A program made the position numbers and the translations under genes. 64,000 bases of DNA, from the NCBI RefSeq assembly GCF_025847205.1, contig NZ_JAOYTH010000017.1, forward strand, positions 86,143 through 150,142, read 5' to 3'. Numbering within the stretch: the first letter of the stretch is position 1; every line of letters starts with the position of its first letter. The notes under the pieces are model-generated. The model worked only from the letters and a program-made list of their open reading frames with translations, had not been told where the DNA came from and ran no database searches. Below, piece after piece: positions 51,190-60,333 of the stretch. Source of the DNA: Pararhizobium sp. YC-54 (GTDB lineage: Bacteria; Pseudomonadota; Alphaproteobacteria; Rhizobiales; Rhizobiaceae).

Positions 51190-52830
51190 ATGCGCACCGG
51201 TGGGCAAGTTCTAATCGAAGCCTTGCGAATTAATGGGGCCGAGGTGATTTTCGGCGTCCCTGGGGAAAGCTATCTCGCAGCGCTCGATGCCATAAGAGAT
51301 CATGGCAATGCTTTGCGTTACGTTACGATGCGGCAGGAAGGCGGCGCGAGCTTCGCGGCGGCGGCTTATGGTGATTTGACCGGACGACCAGGAATTTGTT
51401 TCGTCACTCGCGGGCCTGGCGTGACCTCGGCAACGATCGGATTGCATACGGCCATGCAAGGGTCCACGCCCATGATCCTTTTGATTGGACAGATCAGTCG
51501 TCCATACCGGGATCGGGAAGTCTTCCAAGAGCTCGACTATCGCCGTTTTCTGGGCCAGACAGTAAAATGGGTAGCTGAAGTCGACGACGCGTCGCGGTTG
51601 CCCGAGTATGTCAACCGAGCCTTTAAGATCGCGGTCTCGGGCCGTCCGGGTCCAGTTGCCTTGGCGCTACCGGAGGACATGCTATTTTCATTGACCGACG
51701 TTCCGGACCAAGCCGCAGCCCGCCCTACGCCAGCTGCACCGTCATCTGCCGATATCGCCGCAGTGGGCCAGATGCTGGAGGAAGCGCAACGTCCGCTTTT
51801 GCTTTTGGGGGGCGCAATCTGGACGCCCGAGGGACATGCGGCGGTCATTCGATTTGTTGAGAAGTATGATCTGCCCGTCGCTGTTGGCTTCCGTCGCCAA
51901 GGCTTGTTTCCCCACGATCATCCGAACTTTATCGGCAGTCTCGGTTTCGGAGGCATACCAGAGCCAAATCAGTACGCACGCGATGCCGATCTGATCATCG
52001 CGCTGGGTTCACGCCTGAACGATCCGACGACCTTAAAACATACGATTATCGCGGCTCCAAAGCCGGCGTGCCGCCTCGTCCAAATCCATCCGGGAGCAGA
52101 AGAGCTAGGTCGGCTCTATCAAGCCGACCTGCCAATCTTAGCCGATCCGAGTCTAGCGGCCGTAGCACTTGCGGAGTTGCGACCAACCCGCCTGCACACC
52201 GCGGCAACTTCCAAAGCTTTGGCTGGCTACACGGCGCATGTGTCGTTGCCCGCCCAACCCGGTCCTGTTGACATGGCCGAGGTTATGCGCGTGTTAAACG
52301 AGCGGCTTCCCCGCGACACAACCATGACCACCGGCGCGGGCAACGCTTCGGATTGGCCAAACATTTATTATTGCTATCGCCAATTCTTGGGCGCTGCCTC
52401 ACCTATCAACGGCGCTATGGGGATGGGTGTCCCGGCGGCGGTTGCGGCTAAATTCGTGCGTCCACACGCTCGCGCGGTTTACATCGGCGGCGACGGAGAC
52501 TTTTTGATGAATGGTCAGGAATTGGCAACCGCGTTGCAATACCAGCTGGATCCCTTGTTCATTATCATTGACAACGGCGGTTACGGCACTATTCGCGGAA
52601 ACCAGGAAGCACGCTACCCCGGCCGCGTTTCCGGAACGATTTTGCGCAATCCAGATTTTGCTAAGGTTGCCGAGGGCTATGGCGCCCACGGGGAGCGGGT
52701 AAATATGACCGCCGATTTTGAGCCGGCGCTGGAGCGGGCGCTCGCCGCGGGCCGTGCCGCAGTCATCCACGTCGTGGTTGGACCGAATAATCTCGGTCCG
52801 AATAACACTCTTTCAGAGGATCGCTCGTGA
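51190..52830 (+). CDS. Thiamine-diphosphate enzyme (acetolactate-synthase large-subunit type)
   Basis: A 546-residue ThDP enzyme. The N-terminal domain carries the activating Glu in TMRQEGGASFAAAAYGDL, the middle FAD/nucleotide-like domain follows (EAQRPLLLLGGAIWTPEGHA), and the C-terminal ThDP motif is GGDGDFLMNGQELATALQYQ, then LDPLFIIIDNGGYGT. It is closer to uncharacterised acetolactate-synthase-like decarboxylases than to IlvB, and no small subunit gene is nearby. It probably acts on a 2-oxo acid. It overlaps the aminotransferase gene by 1 base, suggesting that the 2-oxo acid and the amino acid are metabolically linked. Confidence 0.88.
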   Translation: MRTGGQVLIEALRINGAEVIFGVPGESYLAALDAIRDHGNALRYVTMRQEGGASFAAAAYGDLTGRPGICFVTRGPGVTSATIGLHTAMQGSTPMILLIGQISRPYRDREVFQELDYRRFLGQTVKWVAEVDDASRLPEYVNRAFKIAVSGRPGPVALALPEDMLFSLTDVPDQAAARPTPAAPSSADIAAVGQMLEEAQRPLLLLGGAIWTPEGHAAVIRFVEKYDLPVAVGFRRQGLFPHDHPNFIGSLGFGGIPEPNQYARDADLIIALGSRLNDPTTLKHTIIAAPKPACRLVQIHPGAEELGRLYQADLPILADPSLAAVALAELRPTRLHTAATSKALAGYTAHVSLPAQPGPVDMAEVMRVLNERLPRDTTMTTGAGNASDWPNIYYCYRQFLGAASPINGAMGMGVPAAVAAKFVRPHARAVYIGGDGDFLMNGQELATALQYQLDPLFIIIDNGGYGTIRGNQEARYPGRVSGTILRNPDFAKVAEGYGAHGERVNMTADFEPALERALAAGRAAVIHVVVGPNNLGPNNTLSEDRS

Positions 52831-54023
52831 TGCTTTCTGAGATCATTCGCAATGTGCCGAGATCACCGATCACTGCAGTGTTTGATCGGGCGACCGAGCT
52901 ACGCTCATGCGGTCATGACCTAGTCGATCTGTCGATAGGCGAGCCTGATTTTGACACGCCAGACCATATTCGAGCCGCTGGAATCGAAGCTATCAACACC
53001 GGCGTGACGCGATACACTGCCGCTGACGGTACCGCAGCTTTGAAGGATGCCGTTCGCCGCAAATTTTCTCGTGACAATCAACTTGTATTCGATCGATCGC
53101 AGGTCGTGATTGCCTCTGGTGCAAAACCGTTGATCGCGAGCGCCATGCAGGTTGTGCTAAATCCCGGCGACAAGATAATCCTCAGCACGCCCGCATGGAC
53201 TTCCCATGTTGGCATGGCCCAGGTTTGCGCCGCGGATCCGGTCTTTTTGGAAACGCGGGAATCTGAAGCCTACAGAATCGATGCTCATCGTCTTGAAGCC
53301 GCTATCACGCCGGATACCAAGTTGCTTTTGCTGTGTTCGCCTGGGAATCCTACAGGCGCCGTAGCTTCAACCGAAGAACTTGGAACTGTCGCGGAGGTGC
53401 TACGCCGCCACCCGCATGTCAACGTTATCTCTGATGATCTCTATGAACACATTGTTTTTAGTCCAGCAAAGTTTGCCACGTTAGCGCAAGTCGCTCCGGA
53501 TTTGGCTGATAGAGTATTGACCGTCAACGGTTTGTCCAAGGCCTACGCGATGACGGGTTGGCGTATCGGCTACGCTGGCGGACCTGACTGGTGGACCTCT
53601 GGGCTGCGGGTGCTGTTTTCGCAGACGAGCGGCGGCCCCTGTTCGATTAGCCAAGCCGCCGCCGTGGCTGCCTTGGACGGACCACAGGAATTCTTAGAGG
53701 AACGTTGCCACGTCTACCGCCGACGTCGCGATAGGGCCCTGTCAGAACTGTCAAAAGTGCCCGGCCTGAAGGCGCAGGCGCCGGAGGGTGCATTTTTTCT
53801 CTATGTAGATTGCGGGAAGTACATCGGAAAACGGGCTCCGAATGGGAGCCTCATAACGTCGTCAACCGATCTTGCGGAGCACCTCCTAGCCGCGGGTGTG
53901 GTAACGGTGCCGGGCGCGGCTTTCTATGCGGACCCTTTTCTAAGATTGTCGGTTGCGACCTCGGAAGAAAGTATAGCAGAGGGCATTAGGCGTATTGGAG
54001 TAGGCTGCAGACAACTTGAGTGA
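52830..54023 (+). CDS. PLP-dependent class I/II aminotransferase
   Basis: A 397-residue fold-type I aminotransferase. It has DLVDLSIGEPDFDTPDHIRA at the N-terminus, LLLLCSPGNPTGAVAS with the conserved Asn-Pro-Thr-Gly, the Asp-Tyr pair in NVISDDLYEHIVF, the PLP Lys in VNGLSKAYAMTGWRIGY and the C-terminal Arg in FLRLSVATSEESIAEGI. It transfers an amino group between an amino acid and a 2-oxo acid. ATG 52830 has AGAGGA at a good distance. It is co-transcribed with the ThDP enzyme and probably with the ABC genes after it. Confidence 0.93.
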   Translation: MLSEIIRNVPRSPITAVFDRATELRSCGHDLVDLSIGEPDFDTPDHIRAAGIEAINTGVTRYTAADGTAALKDAVRRKFSRDNQLVFDRSQVVIASGAKPLIASAMQVVLNPGDKIILSTPAWTSHVGMAQVCAADPVFLETRESEAYRIDAHRLEAAITPDTKLLLLCSPGNPTGAVASTEELGTVAEVLRRHPHVNVISDDLYEHIVFSPAKFATLAQVAPDLADRVLTVNGLSKAYAMTGWRIGYAGGPDWWTSGLRVLFSQTSGGPCSISQAAAVAALDGPQEFLEERCHVYRRRRDRALSELSKVPGLKAQAPEGAFFLYVDCGKYIGKRAPNGSLITSSTDLAEHLLAAGVVTVPGAAFYADPFLRLSVATSEESIAEGIRRIGVGCRQLE

Positions 54024-54122
54024 CGTGAACGCGGCGATTACAATACCATGAGATTAGTCGTGGGGCTTTACTTGACTTTGACAGTCAGCATCGGTGGTCC
54101 ACGACAAGTTGGCCGCGCGAGA

Positions 54123-54140
54123 CATATGCAGGAATGCATA
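54123..54140. promoter_or_regulatory. Candidate operator before the second ABC importer
   Basis: A perfect inverted repeat, ATATGCA-GGAA-TGCATAT, 43 bases upstream of the permease ATG, in the gap between the aminotransferase and permease genes. Symmetry and position suggest a regulator-binding site. There is no local regulator gene to assign it to. Confidence 0.4.
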
Positions 54141-54183
54141 TCCTTGTGCAGGGCTCATTGACGTATAGGAGCCATGTTCTACC

Positions 54184-55140
54184 ATGAACGCACTTTCGAA
54201 ACTAATCCTCCACCGTCTCGCCTTGGGCGCGCTGACGCTTTGGATCGTCTCATTCCTGATCTTCGCAGGTGTTCAGTTCCTTCCAGGCGACGCCGCCACC
54301 GAGATTCTGGGCCAGTCGGCCACACCGGAAACTGTCGCCGCGTTTCGCAAAAGTCTCGGCCTCGATTTGCCGTTTTACCTTCGTTATCTCGAATGGCTGA
54401 GGGCGATACTGCATGGAAATTTTGGAACAGCGCTGGCCAGTGGAAAAGACATAACTGAGATTATTGGTCCAAGGCTGCTAAACACCTCGATTCTGGCTGC
54501 CTGTGCTGCAGTAATATCCGTTCCTTTGGCGCTGTGCGGTGGAATTGTGGCGGCCCTTTACAGGAACACATTCATTGATCGCGCGATCAATGCGGTCACG
54601 CTCACCTGGATTTCGTTTCCGGAGTTCTTCGTCGCCTATATTCTTATCTTGATCCTTGCCGTCAACACGGGCGTCTTTCCGAGCCTCTCCCAGGTCGACG
54701 CTAACATGAGCCTTCTTGATCGAGCATCGGCGATAGCGCTTCCAGCACTTACGCTTGCCGTTGTCGTGATGGCTCACATGATGAGGATGACGCGAACCTC
54801 GATCGTCACTTTGCTCGGAAACCAATATATTGAGACAGCGCGCCTCAAAGGCGTCCCGGAATGGCGAATTCTTGTCAAACACGCGTTGCCCAATGCGTTA
54901 GCACCAATTGCGAATGTCGTCGTCCTCAACCTGGCCTATTTGATCACCGGCGTTGTGGTTGTCGAGGTAGTATTCGTTTATCCAGGTCTAGGTCAGCTCA
55001 TCGTCGATTCAGTTCAGAAGCGAGATATTCCTGTCGTTCAGGCGTGCAGTCTCATATTCGCAGCCACCTACGTCCTTCTTAATCTCACCGCCGATGTATT
55101 GGCGATTGCGGTCAACCCAAGGTTGATGCATCCGAAATGA
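54184..55140 (+). CDS. ABC importer permease, DppB type (second system)
   Basis: A 318-residue inner-membrane permease. It has the family start ILHRLALGALTLWIVSFLIF and FLPGDAATEILGQSATPETV, the EAA loop (YIETARLKGVPEWRILVKHA) and the C-terminal VVVEVVFVYPGLGQLIVDSV. It is paired with the DppC-like permease 33 bases downstream. No solute-binding protein gene is adjacent. Confidence 0.92.
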   Translation: MNALSKLILHRLALGALTLWIVSFLIFAGVQFLPGDAATEILGQSATPETVAAFRKSLGLDLPFYLRYLEWLRAILHGNFGTALASGKDITEIIGPRLLNTSILAACAAVISVPLALCGGIVAALYRNTFIDRAINAVTLTWISFPEFFVAYILILILAVNTGVFPSLSQVDANMSLLDRASAIALPALTLAVVVMAHMMRMTRTSIVTLLGNQYIETARLKGVPEWRILVKHALPNALAPIANVVVLNLAYLITGVVVVEVVFVYPGLGQLIVDSVQKRDIPVVQACSLIFAATYVLLNLTADVLAIAVNPRLMHPK

Positions 55141-55173
55141 TCTGGCAATCGAGCAAGCGAAAGAGCACCAACA

Positions 55174-56037
55174 ATGACGATGACAATGCTACTACCGCAG
55201 GGGGCGTTAAGATCTGGAGCACGAAAACTCACTTCGGCTCCGCTGAGTGTGAAAATCGGGATTGCGATCATCATACTTTATCTGCTCATGGCGCTGCTGG
55301 GCCCCGTGTTGTCGCCGTACGGCGAAGCGGAGATTGTTGGGGCGCCTTTTGAGCCATGGAGCGATCGGTTTTGGCTCGGCACAGATAGTCTGGGCCGCGA
55401 CATGTGCACGAGACTTGTGTTCGGCGCCCGAAACACAATTGGCATTGCACTCATGACAACCCTGCTTGCCTTTTCATTGGGCGCATTGACTGGATTGGTT
55501 GCCGCAACTTTCGGCGGATGGACTGACCAGTTGTTGTCACGTCTCGTCGATGTCTTGATGTCGATCCCGCAATTGATTTTCGCACTGCTCCTTCTGTCTG
55601 TTTTCGGCACCTCGATCTCGACGCTCGTTATCGTTATCGCTGTTTTGGACTCCACGCGCGTATTTCGGCTTACGCGTGCTGTGGCGATTAATGTGGCGGT
55701 CTTGGACTACGTCGAAGCAGCGCGTGTTCGTGGTGAGGGCCCATTATGGATTATGGGACGGGAAATTTTGCCCAATATTGCGCCAACTCTGATTGCCGAG
55801 TTCGGGCTCCGGTTTTGTTTCGTGTTCTTGCTAATAAGCGGGCTGTCCTTTCTCGGCCTGGGCATTCAACCTCCCACAGCGGATTGGGGGTCCATGGTTC
55901 GCGATAGTGCGACATTGATCACGTACGGGGATATTACGCCGCTATTTCCAGCAGGAGCGATCGCGCTTTTGTCGGTAGCGATCAACCTCGTCGTGGACTG
56001 GTTTCTTCAGTGGGCAAGTGGCCTCAAAGGAGATTAA
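55174..56037 (+). CDS. ABC importer permease, DppC type (second system)
   Basis: A 287-residue permease. It has VKIGIAIIILYLLMALLGPV, the conserved WLGTDSLGRDMCTRLVFGAR, the EAA loop (DYVEAARVRGEGPLWIMGRE) and SGLSFLGLGIQPPTADWGSM. It forms the transmembrane heterodimer with the DppB-type partner encoded just before. Confidence 0.92.
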   Translation: MTMTMLLPQGALRSGARKLTSAPLSVKIGIAIIILYLLMALLGPVLSPYGEAEIVGAPFEPWSDRFWLGTDSLGRDMCTRLVFGARNTIGIALMTTLLAFSLGALTGLVAATFGGWTDQLLSRLVDVLMSIPQLIFALLLLSVFGTSISTLVIVIAVLDSTRVFRLTRAVAINVAVLDYVEAARVRGEGPLWIMGREILPNIAPTLIAEFGLRFCFVFLLISGLSFLGLGIQPPTADWGSMVRDSATLITYGDITPLFPAGAIALLSVAINLVVDWFLQWASGLKGD

Positions 56038-56224
56038 GCGGGAGTGGCATTTCCGCAAAACGGTTGTAGGGGTTGTGTGCCGGTAGAGGTTGATATGCAT
56101 TGGCTCGCCACCGGTCCCGGGCGAAGCTTCGGGCAAAGGGCTTAAATGCAGCGGGGGTTTTGTAGTCCGACTGCCGCCGCATCTAACAAATAATATGGGA
56201 ACAGCCAAAAGTGAGGAAATCGCA

Positions 56225-57934
56225 GTGGCAAGCAAAGTGGTAGATTTCAACGTCCATCGCGACGCCCCGGCCAACGAGAAAGAAATCCGGGTGATGCAGC
56301 CGGGTCCATTGCTTGACATCCGAAATCTTCGGATTGAAGCGACCGTTTACCCTCCAGGGGAACGCCCGAAGAACATAACTCTTGTCGATGACGTATCGGT
56401 GACGCTGATGCGCGGACAGGTTTTGGGTTTGATTGGCGAATCCGGGGCCGGGAAGTCCACAATCGGCTTAGCCAGCATGGGGTACGGTCGCGGCGGAATA
56501 AGAATTACCGGAGGCGAGGTCATTCTTAATAATCGCAACATTCTCCAAAGCGGCAAAATGGGCCTAAGGAAGCTTCGTGGTCGAGAGGTATGTTATGTTG
56601 CGCAATCTGCAGCCGCCGCCTTCAATCCTTCACACAGGTTGATGGATCAGGTTGTCGAAGCGGCGCTCTTGCACGGTACCGCGACCCGCTCCGAAGCCGA
56701 GCGGCGAGCCATCGGGCTTTTCAAGAAACTCGGCCTTCCAAATCCTGAAGATATTGGTAAACGGTTTCCCCACCAAGTGTCGGGTGGGCAATTGCAGCGG
56801 GCTATGACTGCTATGGCGCTTTGCTCCGAGCCCGACCTCATTGTCTTCGATGAGCCAACCACCGCACTTGATGTTACCACTCAAATCGATGTGTTGGCTG
56901 CGATCCGAGAAGCCATACGCGATACGGGCGTAGCGGCGCTCTATATCACCCACGACTTTCCCGTCGTGGCCCAAGTTGCCGACGAGATAATGGTGCTGCG
57001 TCATGGCAAGCTTGTAGAGAGAGGCACTACGCAGCAGATCATTGAGCAGCCGCGAGAGCCTTATACACGCGCCTACGTTTCAGTTCGCCATATTGATCAG
57101 GAGCAAAAAGCGTTTCATGGCCCGCCTGTGCTGACGATTGATGGCGTAACAGCGGGATACGGTAACGGAGTGATTAAGGTATTGCGTGACGTTTCCCTTG
57201 ATCTCCACCCTGGCCAAACCCTGGCGGTTGTTGGAGAGTCAGGATCGGGAAAATCCACGCTTGCGCGCGTCGTGGCTGGGTTGCTGCCTCCTCTAGCGGG
57301 AAGAATTCAACTTGACGGCCACGGGCTGTCGCCAGGGCTCCATGGGCGCTCTAAAGAGGATCTTCGACAGATACAAATGATCTATCAGATGGCGGACGTT
57401 GCGATGAACCCGCGCCAGACTGTCGCGACGATCATTGGTCGGCCGCTTGAGTTCTACTTTGGAATGCGCGGTGTCGACCGCGACCGTCGTGTGGCCGAGT
57501 TGCTTGAGAAAACTGAACTTGGGCAGAACCTGGCTAACCGCTATCCTTCGGAGTTGTCGGGCGGACAAAAACAACGCGTTTGCATCGCAAGGGCTCTGGC
57601 TGCAAGACCGAAAGTGATCATCTGCGATGAGGTTACGTCGGCACTCGACCCGTTGGTCGCGCAGGGCATCCTGAAACTGTTGCTAAGCCTCCAAAGTGAT
57701 GAAAACACGGCTTACCTTTTCATCACCCATGACCTTGCAACAGTTAAATCTATCGCTGACGGGATAGTGGTCATGTATCGCGGCCAAATTGTCCGACAGG
57801 GGCCGAAGAAACAAGTTCTCACTCCTCCATTTGATTCTTACACGGACCTTCTTCTGTCGTCCATTCCCCAGATGGAGGTTGGTTGGTTGGATCAGGCGAT
57901 CAAGACCAGAAGGATGGAAAGTGGTGGCAATTGA
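56225..57934 (+). CDS. Fused double ATPase of the second peptide-type ABC importer
   Basis: A protein of about 570 residues with two ABC cassettes. Domain 1 has GESGAGKSTIGLA, HQVSGGQLQRAMTA and LIVFDEPTTALD. Domain 2 has GESGSGKSTLARV, LSGGQKQRVCIARAL and VIICDEVTSALD. GTG 56225 follows GAGGAAA at good spacing; ATG 56195 (10 codons longer) and ATG 56294 are alternatives. It energises the two permeases encoded upstream. Without a binding-protein gene nearby, the system must borrow one from elsewhere, for example from the 27-32 kb operon. Confidence 0.92.
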   Translation: MASKVVDFNVHRDAPANEKEIRVMQPGPLLDIRNLRIEATVYPPGERPKNITLVDDVSVTLMRGQVLGLIGESGAGKSTIGLASMGYGRGGIRITGGEVILNNRNILQSGKMGLRKLRGREVCYVAQSAAAAFNPSHRLMDQVVEAALLHGTATRSEAERRAIGLFKKLGLPNPEDIGKRFPHQVSGGQLQRAMTAMALCSEPDLIVFDEPTTALDVTTQIDVLAAIREAIRDTGVAALYITHDFPVVAQVADEIMVLRHGKLVERGTTQQIIEQPREPYTRAYVSVRHIDQEQKAFHGPPVLTIDGVTAGYGNGVIKVLRDVSLDLHPGQTLAVVGESGSGKSTLARVVAGLLPPLAGRIQLDGHGLSPGLHGRSKEDLRQIQMIYQMADVAMNPRQTVATIIGRPLEFYFGMRGVDRDRRVAELLEKTELGQNLANRYPSELSGGQKQRVCIARALAARPKVIICDEVTSALDPLVAQGILKLLLSLQSDENTAYLFITHDLATVKSIADGIVVMYRGQIVRQGPKKQVLTPPFDSYTDLLLSSIPQMEVGWLDQAIKTRRMESGGN

Positions 57935-58064
57935 GTTTGTTTGCCCAAATATAGTCGAATCGAATGCTATGTTGAATCGAGGAAATACAACGTGAGGAAG
58001 GGTTATATTCTTTCGATGTATGCATTGAGCCGTCGCTTCGGCGATCGGCGAGATTGGTTGGTCG

Positions 58065-58895
58065 GTGCATTATATGCTGTCCGTCCCTGACATTACCTCG
58101 CAGAAAGGCAAGAGACCTCTCGTCTGCCTGACGGCCTACACGACGCCTGTCGCCCGGCTAGTAGACAAGTATTGTGACATCGTGCTCGTTGGTGACAGCG
58201 TCGGCATGGTGCTGCACGGATTGCCTTCGACGCTGGGCGTGACACTGGAGATGATGATCCTGCACGGCAAGGCCGTGCGGCGTGGTCTTGAGCGCGCGCT
58301 CATGGTGGTTGACATGCCCTTCGGCTCCTATGAAGCCTCGCCTGAACAGGCGTTTTTGAATGCCGCCCGCCTGATGGCCGAAACCGGTTGTTCGGCAGTC
58401 AAGCTTGAAGGCGGGGTCAAGATGGCCGAGACGATCGCCTATCTGACCGAGCGCGGTATTCCCGTCATGGGCCATGTCGGTCTGATGCCGCAGGCCTTCA
58501 ACACGCTCGGCGGTTATGCAGTGCAGGGTCGTGGCGCAGATGCTGGCCGCGTATTGGCGGACTCCCGCGCCATCACGGAAGCAGGGGCCTTCGCTGTCGT
58601 CCTGGAAAAGATACCTCAGAGCCTTGCAAAGCGGATAACCGCCGAAATCGCTGCTCCGACAATCGGTATAGGCGCGTCTGCCGACTGCGACGGTCAGATC
58701 CTTGTGATCGATGACATGCTGGGATTGTTCTCATCGTTCAAGCCGAAGTTCGTCAAACGTTATGCGGAACTTGCCGAGACGGCGGAAGTCGCCATCGGCA
58801 CCTATACTGAGGAGGTCATCAAGCGCCTGTTCCCGGGCCCCGACCATGTTTTTGAAGACGCACCTGCCTCAGGCGGTAATGGAGCACCGGCATGA
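58065..58895 (+). CDS. panB: 3-methyl-2-oxobutanoate hydroxymethyltransferase
   Basis: A 276-residue PanB, first step of pantothenate synthesis (ketopantoate from 2-oxoisovalerate and methylene-tetrahydrofolate). The metal-binding Asp is in [56 protein letters not shown] and the Glu in [10 protein letters not shown] are all as expected. The start is GTG 58065 or ATG 58074, both without a strong ribosome-binding site, and the N-terminus is slightly shorter than in close relatives. It overlaps panC by 4 bases. It appears intact although panC is not. Confidence 0.95.
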   Translation: MHYMLSVPDITSQKGKRPLVCLTAYTTPVARLVDKYCDIVLVGDSVGMVLHGLPSTLGVTLEMMILHGKAVRRGLERALMVVDMPFGSYEASPEQAFLNAARLMAETGCSAVKLEGGVKMAETIAYLTERGIPVMGHVGLMPQAFNTLGGYAVQGRGADAGRVLADSRAITEAGAFAVVLEKIPQSLAKRITAEIAAPTIGIGASADCDGQILVIDDMLGLFSSFKPKFVKRYAELAETAEVAIGTYTEEVIKRLFPGPDHVFEDAPASGGNGAPA

Positions 58896-59327
58896 GCACG
58901 ACCGTCGTCCGTACCGTCGCGGACCTCCGCAAGTTTACCTCCAAGTCGCGCCGCAATGACGCCAGCCTCGCATTAGTGCCGACCATGGGAGCCCTGCACG
59001 AGGGTTACCTAAGTCTAGTGCGTGCGGCCATTGCCAGGGGAAAGTGGGTGATCATCACCATCTTCGTCAATCCGAGGCAGTTCAACGATTCCGGCGATCA
59101 CGCAGCCTATCCCAGAACGCTGGACGAGGATCTGGCACAGCTTGCCCCCCTTGGCGTTCATCTGGTCTACGCACCTGAGGCGTCAGAGATGTATCCGAGA
59201 GGCTTTGCCACGACCGTCTCTGCTTCCGGCGGACTATGCGGCGCAAATCGTCCGGGACATTTCGACGGGGTGGCGACGATCGTCACCAAGCTCTTACTGC
59301 AGACCGGGGCCGATATGGCATTCGAGC
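58892..59327 (+). pseudogene. panC: Truncated pantothenate synthetase (5' half of panC)
   Basis: The first 145 or so residues are PanC: the HIGH-like ATP motif in LVPTMGALHEGYLSL, IITIFVNPRQFNDSGDHAAY, and GANRPGHFDGVATIVTKLL. The frame then runs without a stop into sequence homologous to an MFS transporter tail. The C-terminal half, which holds the MSSRN-type ATP-binding loop and the rest of the catalytic core, is missing. A normal PanC is about 290 residues. The product is predicted to be inactive. Confidence 0.88.
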
Positions 59328-59800
59328 GAGTCGCTGCAGCATTCGTGCTGCCGATCGAGTTATGGGACGGAGCCGAGCAAGAGGCCTTCGAGTTCGAGCC
59401 GCCGGTGCTCGCGCTCGATCTGCAGCCGAGAAGCGGTCCCATCGTCGTCAAGATTGACTGCACCATAGCCGAACAGGATCTCGACACCTTTCTGGCGTGC
59501 ATGCGCAAGCGGCGGCGCATTCAGAGCCAGGCGCGGCACGCAACCGGACGCTGCAGCGCAACCAGTGGAACGCAGCCCAATGGACGGAGACCTATCGGAC
59601 ACCGACATGGACGGACTATCTTCGCCTCGACCATCGTCTGTCACCGGCCGACCACGAACTCGCCGAGCGACTGGCCGCCCTTCATGATGGAGCGGATGCC
59701 CCCGGACCGTACTGGCGATCGAGCGCGCGACAACACCGGTCCGCGCCCGGAGCCAACCGATCACACGTGTCTCCCGTCCATGAGGTGCGTCTGATATGAG
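59328..59800 (+). pseudogene. MFS transporter C-terminal fragment fused to panC
   Basis: From VAAAFVLPIELWDGAEQEAF on, the translation matches the last quarter of the intact MFS protein: EPPVLALDLQPRSGPIVVK corresponds to APAIALDLKPRSGPILITT. A frameshift near 59515-59530 moves the match to another frame, where QWNAAQWTETYRTPTWTDYL pairs with the MFS tail (RWLETFRTPTWMDYHRL). The panC frame itself runs on to a stop at 59794. It is a third, partial copy of this MFS gene in the window. Confidence 0.85.
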
Positions 59801-59946
59801 GCAGATTAGGCAACATCGGCAACCCTTGCAGCACCTGTGCGATACCGGCTCTTATGATGAGACTTCGAACGCCGACTTTCGTCAGCGTCGGTGTGACCGA
59901 GCTCCTGCCCTGCGACCGGCCTTAACCCCGGCCGCGCAGGGACACA

Positions 59947-59979
59947 CGGCTGCCGCTGCGTCCGTCGCAACGGCAGCCG
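59947..59979 (+). terminator. Hairpin downstream of the panC-MFS chimera
   Basis: A perfect 9-base stem, CGGCTGCCG / CGGCAGCCG, with a 15-base loop, followed by the pyrimidine stretch GACTTTCTTCTC. It probably ends the panBC transcript. The DNA between 59800 and here has no convincing gene. Confidence 0.6.
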
Positions 59980-60000
59980 GACTTTCTTCTCGTCACCATT

Positions 60001-60333
60001 GTGTCGATACCTCCGCTTCGCCGCTCGGAACGCCTGTCGTCTTTCGGCAGCACTTTCTTCGCGGCCGCGATGGTGGTCTGCGCGGACCGCGGAGCAGCGG
60101 GGACCGTCTCGGCTTTCCCCGCCGCATTCCGCGGATACGCCCAATTTCCCTTCGCCCATCCTCCCAGGGCGGCGTGGCTGTCGTCGGACCCGTTCCGGCG
60201 GCAGCCGCGTCTTGTATTTCCGCAGACAGACCCAGTCGCGCGGATGCAATTTCCACTGTCCTCGTGCGGGGGCGGCGATGACCTGCATGAGCCCAATGCC
60301 ATCCAGTTTTCGGATGTCGGCGATTTCGTTTGA
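60001..60333 (+). CDS. Possible small secreted protein (doubtful)
   Basis: A GTG-initiated 110-residue reading frame. It has a signal-like start (SFGSTFFAAAMVVCADRGAA), then a Pro/Phe/Arg-rich body (LSSDPFRRQPRLVFPQTDPV, then ARMQFPLSSCGGG). No ribosome-binding site is obvious, and its end overlaps the start of the UPF0262 gene. The reading direction and regular codon use make it worth keeping, but it may be spurious. Confidence 0.35.
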   Translation: MSIPPLRRSERLSSFGSTFFAAAMVVCADRGAAGTVSAFPAAFRGYAQFPFAHPPRAAWLSSDPFRRQPRLVFPQTDPVARMQFPLSSCGGGDDLHEPNAIQFSDVGDFV

